Below, piece by piece: positions 15,421 to 22,535 of a stretch of 28,009 nucleotides of DNA. Each line of letters begins with the position of its first letter. The stretch's first letter is position 1. Source of the DNA: JAUVUV01 sp964548275 (GTDB lineage Bacteria > Gemmatimonadota > Glassbacteria > GWA2-58-10); the NCBI GenBank assembly GCA_964548275.1, contig CAZJQI010000057.1, forward strand, positions 1-28,009. The letters run 5' to 3'. The translations under genes were made by a program, and so were the position numbers. The notes beneath the pieces were generated by a model. The model saw only the letters and a program-made list of their open reading frames with translations, was not told the origin of the DNA and did not search any database.

Positions 15421-15798
15421 CCCCTCTTGGTAGAGGGGAATATAGCCCGCCCGCTTTCGAGGGCACCCCTCTTTTTAGAGGGGAATATAGCCCACCCGCT
15501 TTCGCGGGCGCCCCTCTTGGTAGAAGGGAATACAGCCCGCCTGCTTACGCGGGCACCCCTCTTTTTAGAGGGGAATACAGCCCACCCGCTTTCGCGGGCG
15601 CCCCTCTTTTTAGAGGGGAATATAACCCACCCGCTTTCGCGGGCGCCCCTCTTTTTAGAGGGGAATACAGCCCACCCGCTTTCGCGGGCGCCCCTCTTGG
15701 TAGAGGGGGACACACCCCGCCCGCTTACGCGGGCACCCCTCTTGGTAGAGGGGGACACACCCCGCCTGCTTCGCAGGCACCCCTCTTGATAGAGGGGA
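15421..15798. repeat. 45-bp tandem array of paired hairpins, about 8.4 units
   Basis: Unit starts (CCCCTC) fall at 15421, 15466, 15511, 15556, 15601, 15646, 15691, 15736 and 15780: period 45 bp, with the last interval 44. Each unit has hairpin A (CCCCTCT, 4-base loop, AGAGGGG) and hairpin B (CCCGC, TTTC or TTAC loop, GCGGG). Hairpin loops vary, and one unit changes hairpin B to GCCTGC/GCAGGC with both arms altered together. Because 45 is a multiple of 3, both strands stay open as repetitive frames; these are not genes. The array separates the DUF559 remnant from the galactokinase-family gene and may serve as a transcript end for the latter. Confidence 0.92.
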
Positions 15799-15816
15799 TT
15801 TATTTGGAGTCAAAAG

Positions 15817-17268
15817 TTAGAACAGTACCCTGGCTCCGCCCGAGGGGCGGCAGGCCAGCAGGGCATATTCCGGGGCCTCGCGGTAGCGCTTCTCGGCATC
15901 CGGGTACTTGCTGATCGCGTCCTCGTAATAGCCTTTTCGCAGGGCGTCCATCACCTGCTCAACCTTTTCATCAGCCACCAGGTGTATGCTGCAGCCGCCC
16001 CAGCCGGCCCCGGTCAGGCGGCTGCCGCTTGAGCCGGCGGCTCTGGCGAGGCTTACCAGGTCCTCCAGGGCGGGATGGCTGATCTCGAAATCATCCCGGC
16101 AGCTGATCCATGAGCCGTTCATCTGCTCAGCGAACGCCTCGCCGTCACCAGCCTCGATAATCCTGATCGACTCCTCGACCCGGATGGTTTCGGTTATCAC
16201 GTGCCTGGCGCGCGCTCCCACCCTGAAACCACCCTCAGGCTCGGGAATCAGTTCCCCTGCGGTGGTGGTGAACAGCTCCCGATCCAGGTATTCAACTGAT
16301 TTGCCGACAAAGGCGGCAATCTCCTGCTTGGTGTATTTATCCTGGGTAAAAGTATCCTGAAGGGCTTTCAAAGTCTCGACCCGGCCCAGGGTGCGATATA
16401 TATCTCCGAGAAACTTGTTTTTTTCCGGGTCGAGCCTGTACTTGGTCACCAGCATGGCGGTAGCGGCCCGGCAGGCTGCGGGAAGCAGGTTGAACCTCAG
16501 CCTGGACTCTTTAGTCTTGGTGGAGAGCACCATCGTGTTGGCTACTACGATCGTGTAGCCAGGCGGCAGGCTCACTGGCCTGGTCCGCAGGGGGAAGAAA
16601 TCGATTCTGAGCGCCTTGCCTTTCTCGCTGAGAATGCTTGTCGCGTGGTCCATGCCCCCGCCCTGGGTGCCGACATACCACTCGGCGCTGGCCATGCGAT
16701 CAGACAGCACGAGGGGGTCCATTTCGACACCGCTCGCCTCGAGCACAGCCATGGCTGCGGCCACTACCAGGGTCGAACTGCTGGAAAGCCCGGCGCCCAC
16801 CGGAACCGTGCCGTAAAAACAGGCGTCGAAGCCGCGCAGTCTTTCGATTCCGCCCAGTTCGTCCACGATTCCCTGTACCCCGGCTTTGATGTAGTTGCCC
16901 CAGTCTCCTGTCTCGAACGGGGGGATTTTTTCCTCGATCCGGAAAGTGCAGTCCGGGAATTCGGGGTTTACCGCATGAACCTTCAGGTCTTCCCTGGGAG
17001 AAAGGGCCAGCATCATATCATAATCGATAGCCATTGGAAAAACCGGCAGGCTGTTGTAGTCCTGATGCTCACCGATAATGTTCACCCTTCCCGGAGCACG
17101 CAGCACAGAGACACTGCTCTGGTTCGGGAAACGCTCTGCGAAATACTGAAGAATTTTTAGGAGCCTTTCCTTGACATCGATATTGTAAACTTTCTCGAGG
17201 TTTTCCCGAATGCCGGGATCATCATTTTTTATCCCTGAAAGCAGCTCATCGCGATTTATCATCTGCAT
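15817..17268 (-). CDS. Galactokinase-family GHMP sugar kinase
   Basis: A 483-residue cytoplasmic GHMP kinase that phosphorylates a sugar at C1 using ATP; galactose is the expected but unproven substrate. The three family motifs are present: galactokinase signature APGRVNIIGEHQDY followed by FPMAID, the ATP loop VGAGLSSSSTLVVAA, and the C-terminal GSRLTGAGWGGCSIHLV. It is longer than E. coli GalK (382), with about 60 extra residues before the first motif. Other GHMP sugar kinases (for example arabinokinase-like) remain possible; no galT or galE is nearby. The start is set at ATG 17268 (GAGG 8 bases upstream); ATG 17262 is nearly as good. It ends 19 bases from the hairpin array. Confidence 0.88.
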   Translation of the reverse strand: MQMINRDELLSGIKNDDPGIRENLEKVYNIDVKERLLKILQYFAERFPNQSSVSVLRAPGRVNIIGEHQDYNSLPVFPMAIDYDMMLALSPREDLKVHAVNPEFPDCTFRIEEKIPPFETGDWGNYIKAGVQGIVDELGGIERLRGFDACFYGTVPVGAGLSSSSTLVVAAAMAVLEASGVEMDPLVLSDRMASAEWYVGTQGGGMDHATSILSEKGKALRIDFFPLRTRPVSLPPGYTIVVANTMVLSTKTKESRLRFNLLPAACRAATAMLVTKYRLDPEKNKFLGDIYRTLGRVETLKALQDTFTQDKYTKQEIAAFVGKSVEYLDRELFTTTAGELIPEPEGGFRVGARARHVITETIRVEESIRIIEAGDGEAFAEQMNGSWISCRDDFEISHPALEDLVSLARAAGSSGSRLTGAGWGGCSIHLVADEKVEQVMDALRKGYYEDAISKYPDAEKRYREAPEYALLACRPSGGARVLF

Positions 17269-17390
17269 GTTCCTCGCCTCTTGAATGAATCTCCCCAGGA
17301 GAAACAGGCCCGTGCGGAGATACAAATTTTCACTGATTCGAAATATTAACGTACTCAATCAATCATCGATATTCTGCTCCTGAGCGTTTA

Positions 17391-17669
17391 TCAGCCTAGT
17401 TTCGGTTTTTGCTCTGTTTTGAATATCACCCGGTCATAGTCGCAACCGGGCCTGAGGTTGCGGAAATTAACGGGGGCGCATTTTTCGAAACGCTTTTCAT
17501 CTATGGTAACCCGGAACGGCCCGCCTATTTCGAACTCCACCCCTTCAGCGATATGCACGTCATGAAGGGTTATCTGGGCACCTTCCCTGTCATCGGGCAT
17601 AAGCGAGCCGAGTTTGCCCCAGCCGATATCCTGGCCGGACTGGCTGATCTGGACCAGTGGTGTCTCCAT
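17391..17669 (-). CDS. Small conserved-looking protein of unknown function, coupled to purD
   Basis: A 92-residue soluble protein, not recognised. It has no signal peptide or membrane segment. The sequence alternates short beta-prone stretches (AQITLHDVHIAEGVEFEIGG, then FRVTIDEKRFEKCAPVNF) and two cysteines, which suggests a small beta-rich fold. The ATG at 17669 is decided by an AGGAGG site formed by the last arginine codons of purD, 8 bases upstream; only two bases separate it from the purD stop. An in-frame TTG at 17675 overlaps the purD stop but is less likely. Tight coupling supports a real gene. Its link to purine synthesis or to the downstream kinase is unknown. Confidence 0.72.
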   Translation of the reverse strand: METPLVQISQSGQDIGWGKLGSLMPDDREGAQITLHDVHIAEGVEFEIGGPFRVTIDEKRFEKCAPVNFRNLRPGCDYDRVIFKTEQKPKLG

Positions 17670-17671
17670 TA

Positions 17672-18985
17672 TCAAGCCCTCCTTCGGGAAATCTCATTAT
17701 CACGCATTGCTTTCAGCCGTTTGATTTCGCGGTAGCCGATATCCCGCCTGCAGTACATGCCCTCGAATGAAATTGCGTCAACTCCCTCGTAGGCTCTTTC
17801 CGCAGCCTGGATAACATCATCTCCGAGGCCGGTAACCCCGAAGACTCTTCCGCCGGCGGTCACCACTTCCTCACCGCTGCGCGCCGTGCCGGCGTGAAAA
17901 ACAACGATATCCTCCCTGTCTTTCAACTCTGAGGAAAAGGTGATTTTCTTTCCTTTCTGGTAGCTGCCCGGGTAGCCTCCTGAGGCCATGACCACGCAAA
18001 CAGCGGCACCCGGCCTTGTGGATACCCTGGCGCCGTCCAGGGAGCCGGCAGCAGCTTCCATCATCAGCTCAGCCAGGTTGCCCTCCAGAAGCGGGAGTAC
18101 AGCCTGGGATTCGGGGTCGCCGAACCGGCAGTTGAATTCCACAACTTTTGGCCTTCCCTCGCATATCATCAAGCCTGCATAGAGGCATCCTCGGTAGGGA
18201 GTACCCATGCGGGCAAGTTCGGCCACGACCGGCTCCATGACCGTAGCGACAATCTCCTCCACCAGCGTGTTGGGGGCGATAAGCACTGGCGCATAGGCAC
18301 CCATGCCGCCGGTATTCGGGCCCTTATCCCCCTCGCCCACTGCCTTGTGATCCTGGCTTGGCGCCAGGGGCAGGATGTTCTTTCCGTCAGTGAGGGCAAG
18401 CAGGGAAAGCTCCTCGCCGGTCATCAACTCCTCGATAACCACCGCCTGGCCCGCCTCACCGAAAGCCCGCTCCCCCATGATCAACTCTACAGCCCGGCGC
18501 GCCTCCTCCCGGCTGTTGCAGACCAGTGACCCCTTGCCGGCAGCGAGGCCGTCCGCCTTGACCACGCAGGCCTCAGGCCCTGCCTTCACGTGATCCAGCG
18601 CCTTTTCCATGTCAGTGAACGTTTCGAAAGCAGCGCTCGGCACCCCGATCCTGTGTATCAGACTTTTGGCGAAAACCTTGCTGCTTTCGATTCTGGCAGC
18701 CTGGGCAACCGGACCGAAAACGGCGATACCTGATTCCCCGAGCCTGTTTACCAGTCCCATTGCCAGCGGGACCTCGGGTCCGACTACTACCAGGTCGGTC
18801 TCAAGTTCAGCAGCGGCCGTAACGACCGCTTCCACATCCGTGGGGGCGACATCGATATTTCTGGCCAGAGATTCGGTGCCCGGAGTTCCCCTGGTGATAA
18901 AAAAATCGGCACCCGGCTTGTCCCCGGCCAGCCGCCAGAGAAGCGTGTGTTCCCTGCCCCCATTACCCACAATCATAATTTTCAT
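17672..18985 (-). CDS. purD: Phosphoribosylamine--glycine ligase
   Basis: A 437-residue ATP-grasp ligase for the second step of purine synthesis: it joins glycine to 5-phosphoribosylamine to give GAR, with ATP hydrolysis. It begins MKIMIVGNGGREHTLLW, contains VVKADGLAAGKG (ATP-grasp), GPNTGGMGAYAP, the metal-binding VEFNCRFGDPESQAVLPLL and the C-terminal GD-I-AAERAYEGVDAI region. Length is normal. The ATG at 18985 has AGGAG 9 bases upstream; a TTG just before it is the less likely start. It follows cutA by 29 bases and precedes a small gene by two bases, so all are probably co-transcribed. No other pur gene is in view. Confidence 0.96.
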   Translation of the reverse strand: MKIMIVGNGGREHTLLWRLAGDKPGADFFITRGTPGTESLARNIDVAPTDVEAVVTAAAELETDLVVVGPEVPLAMGLVNRLGESGIAVFGPVAQAARIESSKVFAKSLIHRIGVPSAAFETFTDMEKALDHVKAGPEACVVKADGLAAGKGSLVCNSREEARRAVELIMGERAFGEAGQAVVIEELMTGEELSLLALTDGKNILPLAPSQDHKAVGEGDKGPNTGGMGAYAPVLIAPNTLVEEIVATVMEPVVAELARMGTPYRGCLYAGLMICEGRPKVVEFNCRFGDPESQAVLPLLEGNLAELMMEAAAGSLDGARVSTRPGAAVCVVMASGGYPGSYQKGKKITFSSELKDREDIVVFHAGTARSGEEVVTAGGRVFGVTGLGDDVIQAAERAYEGVDAISFEGMYCRRDIGYREIKRLKAMRDNEISRRRA

Positions 18986-19014
18986 CAAGATTGTCTCCTG
19001 CTGGATAACTTTTT

Positions 19015-19347
19015 TCAGGCGGTGTTGGAATCGATCCAGTCAAGGTATGGCTTGTGTCCATCGGTTATTTCAAGCGCGATCACCTCAGGAACATCGTAAC
19101 TGTGCAGTTCGACAATCCGTCTTTTTAGTGCCTCGAATCGTGCGGCTCTGGTTTTCAGCACGAGCAGTGTTTCGCCTTCATCCTCGATTTTGCCCTCCCA
19201 GCGGTAGATAGACCTGATCCGGTCCACTATGTTGTCGCACGCTGCCAGGCGTTCCTCTACCAAAGTCCTGGCCAGGCTGGCCGCATCATCTGCTGAACCG
19301 ACTGTAACCAGTACCACAAGATATTTATTCCCTGAAACGCCGGTCAT
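19015..19347 (-). CDS. cutA: Divalent-cation tolerance protein CutA
   Basis: A 110-residue trimeric protein of the CutA1 family, related in fold to PII signalling proteins. It was named for copper tolerance in E. coli, but its molecular role is not settled. It shows the family features: VVLVTVGSADDAASLARTLVEERLAACDNI, the IYRWEGKIEDEGETLLVLKTR block and HSYDVPEVIALEITDGHKPYLDWI. Length is typical. A GGAG site lies 7 bases upstream of the ATG. It is the first gene of the cutA-purD-small gene-kinase run on the minus strand. Confidence 0.95.
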   Translation of the reverse strand: MTGVSGNKYLVVLVTVGSADDAASLARTLVEERLAACDNIVDRIRSIYRWEGKIEDEGETLLVLKTRAARFEALKRRIVELHSYDVPEVIALEITDGHKPYLDWIDSNTA

Positions 19348-19775
19348 GTTTTTCTCCGCAAATTATCAGACAGTCAGCTAACGGGAATTAAGCTAATAGG
19401 ATGCCAGCGAGATTTCAATAAGATTGAAGCAAAACTTATCACCGCTGCACTGCCAAAACAACTGACAGCAGGGGGGCTTGGATAAAATGAATCGCTGCAA
19501 AAAGGAAGGAACAATAACCGGCAAAAACGGTATATGCGCTTAGAGATCGAATCAATATCCGGTAAGAATTTTTTAACTTGACAGGTCTTCTTTATCAAGG
19601 CGTAAATTTCGCAAGACCCCGCACTGGTATCAGCAATTCACGCTTGATCCAATCCCCACATATTCAAAGGATTAACTATATTCCAAGATGTTGACATTTA
19701 AAAAATGATCCGGAGGAAGTATATTTAGTTTATCTTGAGTAACCGGAGTTTTAATACAGAGGTAGTCAAGCGGTA
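19348..19775. other. Intergenic interval with no convincing gene
   Basis: AT-rich sequence upstream of cutA. It should contain the cutA promoter on the minus strand. On the plus strand TTGACA at 19578-19583 is a consensus -35, but the -10 (GTAAAT at 19602) is poor. A 74-residue minus-strand frame here has no recognisable features and is not called. Confidence 0.4.
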
Positions 19776-19976
19776 TTGTTAGGGCATGTGGGCAACAACA
19801 GCGGCGACTGCACGGGTAACACCTGGGAGTACAAAACATTAACACTTGGCTCTTTCAGCGTCCAAACCGATATCTGGGCGAGAATCCGGCTGATTATCGG
19901 AACCGACAGCGGTTTCGAGGGCCGCAAGAATGCGACCCTGTTTTTGTTTCATGCTGGAAGATTCCGACGCTCATGA
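19776..19976 (+). pseudogene. Possible remnant of a secreted beta-sandwich (MAM/lectin-like) protein
   Basis: A 66-residue plus-strand frame reads GNNSGDCTGNTWEYKTLTLG, then SFSVQTDIWARIRLIIGTDS and GFEG. This resembles the conserved stretch of jelly-roll domains in secreted metalloproteases and adhesins (W-x-y-k-T-L-x-L ... v-w-l-R-f-r-l ... D-s ... G-f/w-y-I-D-D). There is no proper start, no signal peptide and the frame ends soon after, so if real it is a fragment. The neighbouring genes are on the other strand. Recognition rests on pattern memory only. Confidence 0.35.
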
Positions 19977-21026
19977 GAGATGATATACTTTCGCCGGGAC
20001 CTGATAGAGGATTTTGTCTAATACATCTTCCGGCAGTCCCAGCCCCTGAAGGGCGAAAGTGCCTTTCTGCCTGCGGAACGGCGCTTCGGGCTGGGTCTGG
20101 TCAGAACTCAAGAACCTGACATGCGCCTCGGTGTATTCAAGCGAGGTCTCCTCGTAGGATTCCTCGGGTGATAGGCTGCCCGGGTCGAGGTCACCGGGAC
20201 GCTGAAAGCTCTGGCTCTGGATACCGGTTGCCACGTCCTGGTCGAGATAAATCAGGTCCGTGCCGAAAAGGATGTGATCGGCAAAACGGATTAAAATTCC
20301 GCGCCAGAGTTCTCTGCGTTTCTCTGTACGAACCATCGCGGGAAGCCGTGCCGAAATGTCCGCATAAAGGTTGGGGTGCGCCTCGAGGGTCTCTTCGAAA
20401 GCGAGGGGGTCATCGGCCAGGCTCAGCAAATGGGGGGCGACAAATGTTGTGCCGCAGTGGCGGGCGACCAGGTTATCCCTTTCGCCGAGTAATTCCTCCC
20501 GGCTCGGCACGCCCTTACGGTAGTAGCCCCACTGTGCGTAGGCGCCCTCCAGCACTCCTGACCAGAAATTATCCCTGCCCAGCGGACGCCAGAACCAGCA
20601 GGGGTCTGCGGTGTGAATCAGCACCGGAACGCCGAGTGTGCCCGCGCTCTCGAAAAGCGGATCGAGCCTTCTGTCATCTACCCGCAGAATATCCCCGTTT
20701 TCGGTACGTATTTCAATGCCCAGATTCTTGAATATTTTTAACCCCTTGGCTCCTGCCTCAACAGCCTTTTCCAGAGAATCCGCGGCCCTTTTTCCGAAAT
20801 CAGGCTTTCCGATAAGTCTCCAGTCGATATTGCAGAGCTGGGCGAAACGGCCCGTGTAGCGATTGAACACCTCGAGCATCTGCAAAAGCTTCTCTCCGTA
20901 TGCATCCTGCCAGCCGAGGGTTACGCAGCAACTCACCCCTGCGCGGTCCATTACCCGCAGTGCAAGTTCGGCCCACCTCGGAGCTACATGGGTGTGTGCG
21001 TCTATCAAGCGGTGTTCTCCAGCCAT
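19971..21026 (-). CDS. Amidohydrolase family (amidohydrolase 2) metal-dependent hydrolase
   Basis: A 351-residue TIM-barrel hydrolase of the amidohydrolase superfamily. The metal-binding motifs are in order: IDAHTHVAP (H11, H13), VPVLIHTADPCWFW, FVAPHLLSLA, and HILFGTDLIYLD with the catalytic aspartate. Members of this branch include decarboxylases, lactonases and uronate-related enzymes; the reaction here is not predictable. There is no signal peptide, so it is probably cytoplasmic. GGAG lies 9 bases before the ATG. Upstream, 110 bases away, is the cloverleaf element at 21137-21221, and beyond it the MBL-fold hydrolase gene on the same strand. Confidence 0.85.
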   Translation of the reverse strand: MAGEHRLIDAHTHVAPRWAELALRVMDRAGVSCCVTLGWQDAYGEKLLQMLEVFNRYTGRFAQLCNIDWRLIGKPDFGKRAADSLEKAVEAGAKGLKIFKNLGIEIRTENGDILRVDDRRLDPLFESAGTLGVPVLIHTADPCWFWRPLGRDNFWSGVLEGAYAQWGYYRKGVPSREELLGERDNLVARHCGTTFVAPHLLSLADDPLAFEETLEAHPNLYADISARLPAMVRTEKRRELWRGILIRFADHILFGTDLIYLDQDVATGIQSQSFQRPGDLDPGSLSPEESYEETSLEYTEAHVRFLSSDQTQPEAPFRRQKGTFALQGLGLPEDVLDKILYQVPAKVYHLS

Positions 21027-21136
21027 CGGTTACGTCTCCCCTTGTATTTTGCCACTTTTAACCCTTATTAGTCATAAAACCCAGACCTTGACAGTGCTAA
21101 TCACTTATTTTCACATTTTTATCAGCCACCGAGGGA

Positions 21137-21221
21137 GGGGGGCGGCGGCTGTGCGACCCAAGTCGCACAGACCGTTGCGCTCCTGCGCAACGGCGCGCAT
21201 TTCATGCGCCCGCCGCCCCCC
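21137..21221. other. Cloverleaf (four-way junction) palindromic element
   Basis: A 12-bp outer stem (GGGGGGCGGCGG 21137-21148 with CCGCCGCCCCCC 21210-21221) encloses three perfect hairpins: 21149-21170 (9 bp, loop CCAA), 21172-21193 (9 bp, loop TCCT) and 21195-21209 (6 bp, loop TTC). Only two bases (21171, 21194) in the junction are unpaired. It is not a tRNA: arm lengths and loops do not fit. No T-run follows on the minus strand, so it is not a standard terminator. It lies between two minus-strand genes, 47 bases past one stop and 110 bases before the next start. Confidence 0.85.
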
Positions 21222-21268
21222 ACGCCCCGGGGAAATATAACATCTTACTAATTTATGAATAATACGGG

Positions 21269-22342
21269 TTAACTGCGTAGAACCTCAAGCTCAGGGCCGC
21301 CCTTCTGCCTGATCTGCCAAAAAAGGTGATGCGGGTCGATCCAGTCGATATCGCTCCCGGCGCGCCTGCGGCGGATGATTTCACTTACCACCTGAATCAC
21401 CGCGTAGAGGCTGTCTCCTGCGCCCTCCAGATCAATCGTGCCGTGGCCGGGGAGCATTATCCGCCATTTTTCCCCATCCGGGTCATCATGCAGTTTCCAG
21501 AGACTTGCCAGGTACTGGTCCCAGTTGCAGTAATCAGCCTCCATCCAGGCGTGCCTGCCCCAGTGAAGGACAATATCACCTGATATCAGCGCTTGCTGCC
21601 CTTTCCAGTCCACACTGAAACAGGCTGAGCCGGGAGTGTGGCCGGGTGTATGGATCGCGCGCATTTTCAGGCTGCCGAACTTCAGTTCATCCCCGTCTCT
21701 GAAAACCACCGGGCCGGCAACCGGCTCGATAGGCTCGCTGCCGCGTGCATCTATTTCCCCTGTGATATAACCCTCATCATCGGCATGGATATACACAGGC
21801 ACGCCTTTTTTCTCCCAGGCAGCCGCACTCTGGGCGTGGTCCCAGTGCATGTGGGTTAAAAGCACCCATTTCACATCCTCCAGTTCCCAGCCGAGCTGCC
21901 TGATCTGGATCTCGATCATCGGCTGGAAACGGGAGTAGCTGGGATCAATCAGAACAAGGCCCTCGCCGGTGTCCCAGAGGTAGATACACTGGTGGTAGTC
22001 ATCCGGGCCTAGAAGGTAGAGATCCTCGATCACCTGCATCGGCCGGCGCTGGATCGGCAGCACACACTGGCCCCAGCGATAGGAGAAATCCGACCAGAGC
22101 ACGGAATCGTCTTTCCAGTTGCGGCCAGTTTTCCAGTTTTCGTACTTATACTGCTCGATATAGGTGCTCCGGTCGTGAATTATCCTGTGGCCGAGCGGGC
22201 TGACCTGGGTAACCGGGGGATAATACCTGCCCTCCGCCCGGCTTCCGCCTGAGGAATCTTTCGCCGCCACTCGGGCCTCCCTGCCGGTGCAGCCTGATGC
22301 GAGGGATACACCGGTAAGCGCGAAAAAGTTTCTGCGATCCAT
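21269..22342 (-). CDS. Tat-type exported metallo-beta-lactamase-fold hydrolase
   Basis: A 357-residue MBL-fold metallo-hydrolase. The zinc motif THMHWDHAQ is intact, with later ligands in HTPGHTPGSACFS, LISGDIVLHW and LPGHGTIDL. The N-terminus MDRRNFFALTGVSLASGC combines a twin-arginine motif with a lipobox-like ending at Cys18, so export by Tat and possibly lipidation are likely. The family includes lactonases, thioesterases and beta-lactamases; the quorum-lactonase-like layout gives no firm substrate. The ATG at 22342 is clearly the start: AGGAGG lies 6 bases upstream, inside a longer frame that begins at 22360. It is transcribed divergently from the glycosidase gene to the right. Confidence 0.88.
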   Translation of the reverse strand: MDRRNFFALTGVSLASGCTGREARVAAKDSSGGSRAEGRYYPPVTQVSPLGHRIIHDRSTYIEQYKYENWKTGRNWKDDSVLWSDFSYRWGQCVLPIQRRPMQVIEDLYLLGPDDYHQCIYLWDTGEGLVLIDPSYSRFQPMIEIQIRQLGWELEDVKWVLLTHMHWDHAQSAAAWEKKGVPVYIHADDEGYITGEIDARGSEPIEPVAGPVVFRDGDELKFGSLKMRAIHTPGHTPGSACFSVDWKGQQALISGDIVLHWGRHAWMEADYCNWDQYLASLWKLHDDPDGEKWRIMLPGHGTIDLEGAGDSLYAVIQVVSEIIRRRRAGSDIDWIDPHHLFWQIRQKGGPELEVLRS

Positions 22343-22360
22343 GATAGGCCTCCTGTCCAT

Positions 22361-22535
22361 TTTTTAATTTTGTATCAATGAGAATAGTCTTATATATTCT
22401 GCAATTATTTACAAGGTAAAGAGCCTGACCAGCTAAAAAGCTAATCATTATACATAATACACACAGTATTCGGAAATAATCAAGCCGGATGGTTGAACTC
22501 GATGTCGAACACACCGATTCAAGGAGGGTAGAGCG
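22361..22535. promoter_or_regulatory. Divergent promoter interval
   Basis: An AT-rich 175-base gap between two divergent genes, both with Tat-type signals. It must hold promoters for both directions. Candidate -10 boxes are TATAAG on the minus strand (rc of about 22390) and TTATACATAAT on the plus strand (about 22448), but neither has a well-spaced -35. Confidence 0.4.

Noticed and set aside
15393..15789. Repetitive open frames on both strands (about 120 residues each) across the hairpin array
   Set aside because: The unit is 45 bp, a multiple of three, so any frame without a stop in one unit stays open. Products are simple repeats such as SPSTKRGAR with no ribosome binding site.
15421..15798. 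CRISPR array
   Set aside because: There are no unique spacers: the entire 45-bp unit repeats, with two hairpins per unit, and no cas genes are near.
21137..21221. tRNA or tRNA-like gene
   Set aside because: Despite the cloverleaf, stems are 12, 9, 9 and 6 bp with tiny loops. There is no seven-base anticodon or T loop and no CCA-type end.
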